Origin: Bradyrhizobium sp. OK095
GTDB lineage: Bacteria; Pseudomonadota; Alphaproteobacteria; Rhizobiales; Xanthobacteraceae
Assembly (NCBI RefSeq): GCF_900109945.1
Contig: NZ_FOBX01000015.1
Span: 110,105-174,104, forward strand
Reading direction: 5' to 3'
DNA: 64,000 nucleotides
Position 1 is the first letter of the stretch. The number at the start of each line of letters is the position of its first letter. Shown in pieces: positions 52,201-58,084 of this stretch. Under the pieces are notes generated by a model. The model ran no database searches. It saw nothing but the letters and a program-made list of their open reading frames with translations, and was not told the origin of the DNA. A program made the position numbers and the translations under genes.

Positions 52201-54030
52201 GCGGATCTTTTCGAGGTCCGCGTCGGTCAGGATCGGCTGGCGCGCTTCGAGGCGCTTGGTGGTGGCGAGGCCCTGCAGGTCGAACAGGTTTGGCCGCGGT
52301 CCGATGATGGAGACGAGGCTCATCACCAGCTCCTCGCGGATCGGGTCGATCGGCGGGTTGGTGACCTGCGCGAAGTTCTGCTTGAAGTAGGTGAACAGCG
52401 GCTTGGCCTTGTCCGACAGCGCCGAGATCGGCGTGTCGTTGCCCATCGATCCCGCGGCTTCCTCACCCGTGGCCGCCATCGGCGTCATCAGGATGGTGAT
52501 GTCTTCCTGGCTGTAGCCGAACGCCTGCTGGCGATCGAGCAGCGACAAATTGGAGCGCACGCCTGTCGTCGGCACCTTCGGCAGCTCTTCCAGCACGATC
52601 TGGGTCCGCTCCAGCCACTCCTTGTAGGGATGGCTCCTGGCAAGCTCGGCCTTGATCTCGTCGTCGGGAATGAGACGGCCCTGTTCGAGGTCGACCAGCA
52701 GCATCTTGCCGGGCTGCAAGCGCCACTTGGTGATGATCTGGTCCTCGGGGATCGTCAGCACGCCCATTTCGGACGCCATCACGATGCGGTCGTCCTTGGT
52801 GACGAGATAGCGCGCCGGCCGCAAGCCGTTGCGGTCGAGCGTGGCGCCGATCTGGCGGCCGTCGGTGAAGGCGATCGCGGCGGGGCCGTCCCACGGCTCC
52901 ATCAGCGCGGCGTGATATTCGTAGAAGGCGCGGCGCTTCTCATCCATCAGCGGATTGCCGGCCCACGCCTCCGGAATCATCATCATGACCGCGTGCGGCA
53001 GCGAGTAGCCGCCCTGCACCAGGAATTCGAGCGCGTTGTCGAAGCAGGCGGTGTCCGACTGTCCCTCATAAGAGATCGGCCAGAGCCGGTTGATGTCCTT
53101 GCCGTAGAGATCCGAGCTGAGGGAGGCCTGGCGTGCCGCCATCCAGTTGGTGTTGCCGCGCAGCGTGTTGATCTCGCCGTTATGCGCAATCATGCGGTAG
53201 GGATGCGCCAGCGACCAGGCCGGAAAGGTGTTGGTCGAGAAGCGCTGATGCACCAGCGCCAGCGCGCTCTCGAAGTCGGCTTCGTGTAAATCGGGATAGT
53301 ACTTGCCGAGCTGGTCGGCGAGGAACATGCCCTTGTAGATCACGGTCCGGCAGGACATCGAGCAGGGGTAATAGCCCGCAAGCCCGCGGTCGCGACGCTG
53401 ATAGATCGCCTGCGAGATCGACTTGCGCAGGATATAAAGCCGGCGCTCGAATTCGTCCTCGGTCTTGGCAGTGCCGTTGCGGCCGATGAACACCTGCATG
53501 CAGGCGGGCTCGGTCGGCTTCACGGTGACGCCGAGCGAGGAGTTGTCGGTCGGCACGTCGCGCCAGCCGAGCAGGGTCAGGCCCTCTTCCTTGATCTGGT
53601 CGGCGATGATGCTCTTGATGACGTTGCGCCAGGCCGTGTCGCGCGGCATGAACAGCGCGCCGATGGCGTATTCGCCGGGCGCCGGCAGCGCGAAGCCGAG
53701 CTCTGTGGCCTTGCGGCCGAAGAAGGCGTGCGGGATCTGCAACAGAATGCCGGCGCCGTCGCCGGCGCGCGGGTCGGCGCCGACGGCGCCGCGATGCTCG
53801 AGGTTGCAGAGGATGTTGAGCGCGTCGGCGACGATCTCATGGGACTTCTTGCCCTTGATGTTGGCGATGAAGCCGACGCCGCAGGAATCTTTTTCGAGGG
53901 CAGGGTCGTACATGCCTACGGCCGGCGGACGCGAATTGTGTTCCTGAATCGGATCAGTCGTTTTCGAGGCGACGGTCGCCGACAGCTCTTCTGCCACGAT
54001 GTTTGCGCGCTCGAATTGCGACCCGTTCAT
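49297..54030 (-). CDS. gltB: Glutamate synthase large (alpha) subunit
   Basis: 1577 residues. A short propeptide ends before [11 protein letters not shown], whose cysteine is the N-terminal nucleophile of the class II glutaminase domain. Then follow the central domain, the FMN-binding synthase barrel ([37 protein letters not shown]), a 3Fe-4S cluster at about residue 1166 ([15 protein letters not shown]), and the C-terminal GXGXG beta-helix. ATG 54030 is chosen over TTG 54054 because AGGAGAGG lies before it. Forms the NADPH-dependent enzyme with GltD. Confidence 0.97.
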   Translation of the reverse strand: [1577 protein letters not shown]

Positions 54031-54520
54031 TGTTCCAATCCTCTCCTGCAGCAAGCTGCCTCACCGCTATCTTCGGCGCACCTTGGGCGTTCCGCGGCAC
54101 CCGCCTCTGGGTCACCGCTCGTCCGCTGCGAGCCGCATTTTCTTAAATTCAGGCCTAGGCGTTCTTCGTCCCCGAGAACGGCTTTGCCTGTTGCCTTCGT
54201 GGCGCTCGAAAGCACCGACTTTCGTTGCAATCCCTATGCCGGAACTGCAAGCAAAATTGAGACAGTCTTCCTGTCCTAACCATCACCTTGCCAAATTTTT
54301 GTCTATCACACAAGCGTGCGGAAGTCCCGATTCCCGATATGTCAATCAATCGCTTTCCGAAAGTTGCGCGGCCCCGGTTTTGAAGCAAACGCGCCCTGAT
54401 CCGGCCCTGTAGACGCCGAAATCCCGAATGAAGCTTCGGATCGCCCCTTCGAAAGGCGCGCCACGCCGCAAGAAGCGAAAGAGCGCGAAGCAGTCGGGGC
54501 CTGACAGGAGCGTCTCGACC
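54031..54520. other. 490-base intergenic region between gltB and the PepSY-like gene
   Basis: Divergent promoter region. It includes the gltB leader (54031-54150, with AGGAGAGG near 54040) and an AT-richer patch near 54240-54370 where promoters for both directions probably lie. I see no convincing sigma-70, sigma-54 or EcfG box and no credible small gene; short open frames crossing it are in all frames. Confidence 0.5.
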
Positions 54521-55285
54521 ATGAAGTTTTTCACAGGATGTGTGGCCGCCGCCGCGCTGGCGCTGGCTGCGACTGCCGCTCAGGCACAAGTTCCAGCGAG
54601 CGGTATCGCTGGCGGGGCGATGACCGCGGTGTCGGATTTCGACGGACCCTATGAGCCGCCGGAGGCCGCCCCGCCACGACCGCCGCGTTACGGTTATGGC
54701 CAAGGCTACGGTTATGGCTACGAGGAACGCGGCCCGGCCCCGGCGCTGTTGCCGTCGACCGAGGTCTACGCGGTGTTGCGCGAAAACGGTTTTTCGCCGC
54801 TCGGCATCCCGCGCCTGCGCGGCAGCGTCTACACCATCGCGGTGATCGACCGCCGCGGCGATGACGGCCGGCTGGTGATCGATGCCCGCGACGGCAGAAT
54901 TTTGAGCTTCATGCCGGCGCGCGATGCCTATGGCATGGCGCCCGCCTATGAGGAGCGCGCGGTTGCACCTTACGGGCCGCAAAGCGCGCTGCCGCCGACC
55001 ATGGTCCGCAGCGGCCCGCCGCGCCCGCCGGCCCTGATCCCGCATGTCGCCAGCCGGACTGTGCCATTGCCGAAGGCAGCGCCTCAACGCGCCGAGACGC
55101 CGGTTGCCGCCGCGAAGCCGGCCGATCCTGCGCCACAGCAGGCTCAAGCACCGCAGCCCGCGCAGCAGACCGCTGCCGTGCAGGCCAAGCCCGCCGAGGC
55201 CGCCGCGCCAACCGTCGGCCAAGCCAAGCCGACAGCGACGATCCTGCCGACCCAGGACATGCCGGCGGCGCAGGGGCTGGACTAG
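54521..55285 (+). CDS. Exported PepSY-like protein with Pro/Ala-rich tail
   Basis: 254 residues. Signal peptide MKFFTGCVAAAALALAATAAQAQ; a Tyr/Gly-rich stretch YGYGQGYGYGYEERG; then a PepSY-like unit STEVYAVLRENGFSPLGIPRLRGSVYTIAVIDRRGDDGRLVIDARDGRILSFMP near residues 78-130. A low-complexity Pro/Ala/Lys tail runs to the end. CAGGAG lies about ten bases before ATG 54521. Function unknown; PepSY units often inhibit proteases or sense the envelope. Confidence 0.72.
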   Translation: MKFFTGCVAAAALALAATAAQAQVPASGIAGGAMTAVSDFDGPYEPPEAAPPRPPRYGYGQGYGYGYEERGPAPALLPSTEVYAVLRENGFSPLGIPRLRGSVYTIAVIDRRGDDGRLVIDARDGRILSFMPARDAYGMAPAYEERAVAPYGPQSALPPTMVRSGPPRPPALIPHVASRTVPLPKAAPQRAETPVAAAKPADPAPQQAQAPQPAQQTAAVQAKPAEAAAPTVGQAKPTATILPTQDMPAAQGLD

Positions 55286-55299
55286 ATCTGCGCAAAACA

Positions 55300-55329
55300 A
55301 AAAGCGCCCGAGAATCTCGGACGCTTTTC
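55300..55329 (+). terminator. Rho-independent terminator between convergent genes
   Basis: AAAAGCG-C-CCGAG, loop AAT, CTCGG-ACGCTTTTCTT: an extended stem with A and T tails on both sides, so it can act for the PepSY-like gene and the convergent hydrolase. Confidence 0.82.
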
Positions 55330-55348
55330 TTGGTCAGGCGATCGCCGC

Positions 55349-56119
55349 TCAGCTTCGCGGATATCCCGCCGCTTCCAGGATCAGATTCGCCACCTCCTTG
55401 GGATGCGACACCAGCGAGAGGTGGCCGGCATCGAGCTCGATGGTGGTGGCGTTCATGCGCTTGGCGAGGAAGCGCTCGAAATCGGGATTGATGGTGTCGT
55501 CGTTCTTCGACACCGCGTACCAGCTCGGCTTGGAGTGCCATGCAGCCTCAGTGGTACGGCCGGCGAAGATCGAGGCCGCCGTCGGCCATTGCACGGCGTA
55601 GAGCTCCCTGGCCCGCTCCGGCTTCACGCCGTTGGCGAAATACTTCAGGAAGGCGTCTTCCGACAGTTTTGTGGTGCCGTCGCGCTCGACAATGCCGGCG
55701 CGCACGGGCCCTGTCGGAAATTGCTTCGATAGCGCCACAAAGTCCTCATTCGCATCGGGGGCGCGTGCGGCGACATAGACGAGGCCGGTGACCTTCGGGT
55801 CGTTGCCGACCTGGCTGATCACGGTGCCGCCCCAGGAATGCGCGACCAGCACGGTCGGTCCGTCCTGCTCGGCCAGCGCGCGCCTGGTTGCATCGACGGA
55901 GTCCGCAAGCGAGGACAGCGGATTCTGCACGGCCGTGACGTGAAGGCCGGCGGCCTGGAGGATCGGGATCACCTCGGACCAGCTCGAGCCATCGGCCCAG
56001 GCGCCATGTACCAGCACGACGTTCGTCGCCTTCACCGTCTGCGGGGTCTGCGCGTGAGCAAGGCTGAGCGGGGCTGCCAAGAGGCTCGCGGCGACGAAAA
56101 GGCTGCGCCAGAAAGTCAT
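55349..56119 (-). CDS. Exported alpha/beta hydrolase
   Basis: 256 residues. Signal peptide MTFWRSLFVAASLLAAPLSLAHA. Alpha/beta hydrolase: oxyanion NVVLVHGAWADGSSW, nucleophile serine in VLVAHSWGGTVISQVG, and the catalytic His in LDAGHLSLVSHPKEVANLI. It resembles the salicylate/methyl-ester esterase-like group (EstC/Bioh type), often described as epoxide hydrolase-like proteins. GGAGA precedes ATG 56119. Substrate unknown. Confidence 0.88.
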   Translation of the reverse strand: MTFWRSLFVAASLLAAPLSLAHAQTPQTVKATNVVLVHGAWADGSSWSEVIPILQAAGLHVTAVQNPLSSLADSVDATRRALAEQDGPTVLVAHSWGGTVISQVGNDPKVTGLVYVAARAPDANEDFVALSKQFPTGPVRAGIVERDGTTKLSEDAFLKYFANGVKPERARELYAVQWPTAASIFAGRTTEAAWHSKPSWYAVSKNDDTINPDFERFLAKRMNATTIELDAGHLSLVSHPKEVANLILEAAGYPRS

Positions 56120-56217
56120 GATCGTTCTCCGTCTTGTTTTGGGTGCGATATCCAAAGGACGGAGCGCGAGGCGGCGGCGTTACGTATTCTCACCGTTCTG
56201 TGATGCGGTGCAAAACG

Positions 56218-56247
56218 AAAAAACGCCCCGGGGCACCGGGGCGTTTT
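56218..56247 (-). terminator. Rho-independent terminator of hsp20
   Basis: On the plus strand AAAACGCCCCGG (56220-56231), GGCA, CCGGGGCGTTTT (56236-56247): a 12-base perfect stem. Read on the minus strand it ends in six U (56223-56218), 26 bases after the hsp20 stop. Confidence 0.9.
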
Positions 56248-56273
56248 CGCAACTTGGTGGCTGTCGGTGTGCT

Positions 56274-56735
56274 TTAAGCGGCGACCGAGTTCTCGATCAC
56301 CTGCGCCTTCGGCGCGCTGGCGTTGATCGCGATCTGGCGCGGCTTCTTGGCCTCGGGAATCTCGCGGACGAGGTCGACGTGAAGCAGCCCGTTCTCGAGC
56401 GAGGCATTCTTCACCTGCACGAAATCGGCAAGCTGGAAGGCGCGTTCGAAGGCACGTGCGGCGATGCCGCGGTAGAGCACTTCGGCTTTCGAGTTCTCGT
56501 TGGCGACTTTCTCCCCCTTGATCGTCAGCGTGTTTTCCTTCGCGACGATGGAGAGCTCATCCTTGGCAAAGCCCGAGACCGCAACGGCGATGCGGTAATC
56601 GTTCTCGCCGGTGCGCTCGATGTTGTAGGGGGGATAACCGGGGCTGCCGTCCGAGCTCGTCTGGTCGAGCAAGTTAAAGAGACGGTCGAAGCCGACGGTG
56701 GAACGGTAGAAGGGGGTCAGGTCGTAGGTACGCAT
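56274..56735 (-). CDS. Small heat shock protein Hsp20 (IbpA-like)
   Basis: 153 residues with the alpha-crystallin domain: PPYNIERTGENDYRIAVAVSGFAKDELSIVAKENTLTIKGEK, then YRGIAARAFERAFQLADFVQVKNASLENGLLHVDLVREIPEAKKPRQIAI, including the A-x-x-N-G-L-L signature. The N-terminal part MRTYDLTPFYRSTVGFDRLFNLLD is the class A (IbpA-like) rhizobial form. It is an ATP-independent holdase for unfolded proteins. Control is by an RpoH promoter and a ROSE thermometer in the leader. Confidence 0.96.
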   Translation of the reverse strand: MRTYDLTPFYRSTVGFDRLFNLLDQTSSDGSPGYPPYNIERTGENDYRIAVAVSGFAKDELSIVAKENTLTIKGEKVANENSKAEVLYRGIAARAFERAFQLADFVQVKNASLENGLLHVDLVREIPEAKKPRQIAINASAPKAQVIENSVAA

Positions 56736-56850
56736 GGTCAAGTCCTCCATTGAGCGACTGTTGAGTAACCCGCCCGCCAATCGGGCCGGGCTTTCGTCTG
56801 TGTGCAGCCTGATGTTCCGGTCCCGAAACACTGGTAGCGGCCTGCACCAT
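56736..56850 (-). promoter_or_regulatory. ROSE-type RNA thermometer in the hsp20 leader
   Basis: The last hairpin pairs GUCGCUC (56758-56752) with GGAGGAC (56748-56742), hiding the ribosome site GGAGGA, with G56755 bulged. UCGCU matches the ROSE consensus U(U/C)GCU, in which the bulged G is the known hallmark. A second hairpin CCCG-CCCG/CGGG-GGG lies near 56765-56795. ROSE elements control small heat shock genes in Bradyrhizobium: heat melts the stem and opens the ribosome site. Confidence 0.85.
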
Positions 56851-56854
56851 GGTG

Positions 56855-56882
56855 ATATGGGTTCAAGGGAACGGCGTTCAAG
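56855..56882 (-). promoter_or_regulatory. RpoH (sigma-32) promoter of hsp20
   Basis: CCCTCTTGAA with CTTGAA at 56882-56877, 15 bases, CCCATAT at 56861-56855. This is a near-exact sigma-32 promoter (CTTGAA, 13-15 bases, CCCATNT). Predicted start near 56848 gives a leader of about 113 bases, the expected length for a ROSE leader. Confidence 0.82.
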
Positions 56883-56943
56883 AGGGCGGAAATTTGCGCC
56901 TTTTCGGCGCTCCCTCCCCTTGATTTGCAGCATTTTTCGCCCA

Positions 56944-57891
56944 ATGACGCTGATCTCGATCCCGTCCAATCCCGTTCCCGAAGACGTCGTCAGCGGCACC
57001 ATCAAGACACCCGATGGCGTCGAGCTACGCTTTGCGCGGTGGGCGCCGCCGGCGAACCGCAAGGGCACGGTCTGCGTCTTCACCGGGCGCAGCGAGCAGA
57101 TCGAGAAATATTTCGAGACCGTGCGCGATTTGCGCGACCGCGGCTTTGCGGTGGCGATGATCGACTGGCGCGGGCAGGGGCACTCCTCGCGCCGCCTGCG
57201 CGATCCGCGCAAGGGCTATGTGCGCGACTTCGCCGATTTCGAGATCGACGTCGAAACCTTCGTGCAGCAGGTTGTGCTGCCGGATTGCCCGCCGCCCTTC
57301 TTCGCGCTCGCCCACTCCATGGGCGGCACGGTGATGCTGCGGGTGGCACATGCCGGCAAGCGCTGGTTCGACCGCATGGTGCTGTCGGCGCCGATGATCG
57401 ATTTGCCCGGCCGCACCACCTCGTTGCCGGCGCGGGCGATGCTGAAGACGATGCGTCTGATGGGAATGGGCGGCCGCTATGTCCCCGGCGGCAGCGACCA
57501 GATCACCGGGCTCAATCCCTTCATCAACAATCCGCTGACCAGCGACCCCGTGCGCTATGCGCGCAATGTCGCGATCCTGGAGGAGGATCCGACGCTGGGG
57601 CTCGCGTCACCGACGATCGCCTGGGCGGACACCGCCTTCCGCGCGATGAACACCTTCAAGGGCATGGACTACCCCTCCGAGATCCGCCAGCCGATCCTGA
57701 TGCTGGCGGCCTCAAGCGACACCGTGGTCTCGATCGCGGCGATCGAGGAGTTCGCCTATCACTTACGCGCCGGCTCCCATCTCGTGATCGCCGGCGCCAA
57801 GCACGAGATCCTCCAGGAGCAGGACCGCTACCGCTCCCAGTTCTGGGCGGCGTTTGACGCGTTCGTGCCGGGCACGCCGCTGTTCAAGTGA
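56944..57891 (+). CDS. Alpha/beta hydrolase, lysophospholipase-like
   Basis: 315 residues. Serine aminopeptidase S33/monoacylglycerol lipase type: TPDGVELRFARWAPPANRKGTVCVFTGRSEQIEKYFETVRDLRDRGFAVAMIDWRGQGHSSR (the E-K-Y and D-W-R-G-Q-G-x-S pattern), nucleophile in ALAHSMGGTVML, and the catalytic Asp and His in SSDTVVS and GAKHEILQE. No signal peptide. ATG 56944 is used because the upstream frame overlaps the hsp20 promoter. Substrate probably lysophospholipid or monoglyceride. Confidence 0.9.
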   Translation: MTLISIPSNPVPEDVVSGTIKTPDGVELRFARWAPPANRKGTVCVFTGRSEQIEKYFETVRDLRDRGFAVAMIDWRGQGHSSRRLRDPRKGYVRDFADFEIDVETFVQQVVLPDCPPPFFALAHSMGGTVMLRVAHAGKRWFDRMVLSAPMIDLPGRTTSLPARAMLKTMRLMGMGGRYVPGGSDQITGLNPFINNPLTSDPVRYARNVAILEEDPTLGLASPTIAWADTAFRAMNTFKGMDYPSEIRQPILMLAASSDTVVSIAAIEEFAYHLRAGSHLVIAGAKHEILQEQDRYRSQFWAAFDAFVPGTPLFK

Positions 57892-57911
57892 GGCGGGAAT
57901 GACGGTGCGCT

Positions 57912-58073
57912 CCCTCGCCCCGTTCTCACGGGGCCGCGACGAGCTTCGCTCGCGCTGAGAGGGTTGGGGTGAGGGGCCTCTCTCCGCACGCGAGATCGTC
58001 GAGGGACCTGTACCCCCTCACCCGGATTGCATCTTCGATGCAATCCGACCTCTCCCCGCAAGCGGGGCGAGGT
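57912..58073. repeat. Dyad-symmetric intergenic repeat (type C, long form)
   Basis: CCTCGCCCCGTTCTCACGGGG ... GGGTGAGGGG on the left is mirrored by CCCCCTCACCC ... CCTCTCCCCGCAAGCGGGGCGAGG on the right, with an inner palindrome GGATTGCATCTTCGATGCAATCC. It lies in the convergent gap after the lysophospholipase-like gene. Confidence 0.78.
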
Positions 58074-58084
58074 AAGAAAGCGCG

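Noticed and set aside
49456..53289. 1277-residue open frame antisense to gltB
   Set aside because: Long antisense frames are expected in high-GC genes because codon bias leaves few stops in one opposite frame. The translation is Arg/Asp/His/Gly-rich with no family resemblance, and gltB is certain.
56869..56895. GGAAC on the plus strand as an EcfG promoter for the lysophospholipase-like gene
   Set aside because: No CGTT or near match 16-17 bases downstream; the bases are explained by the minus-strand RpoH promoter.
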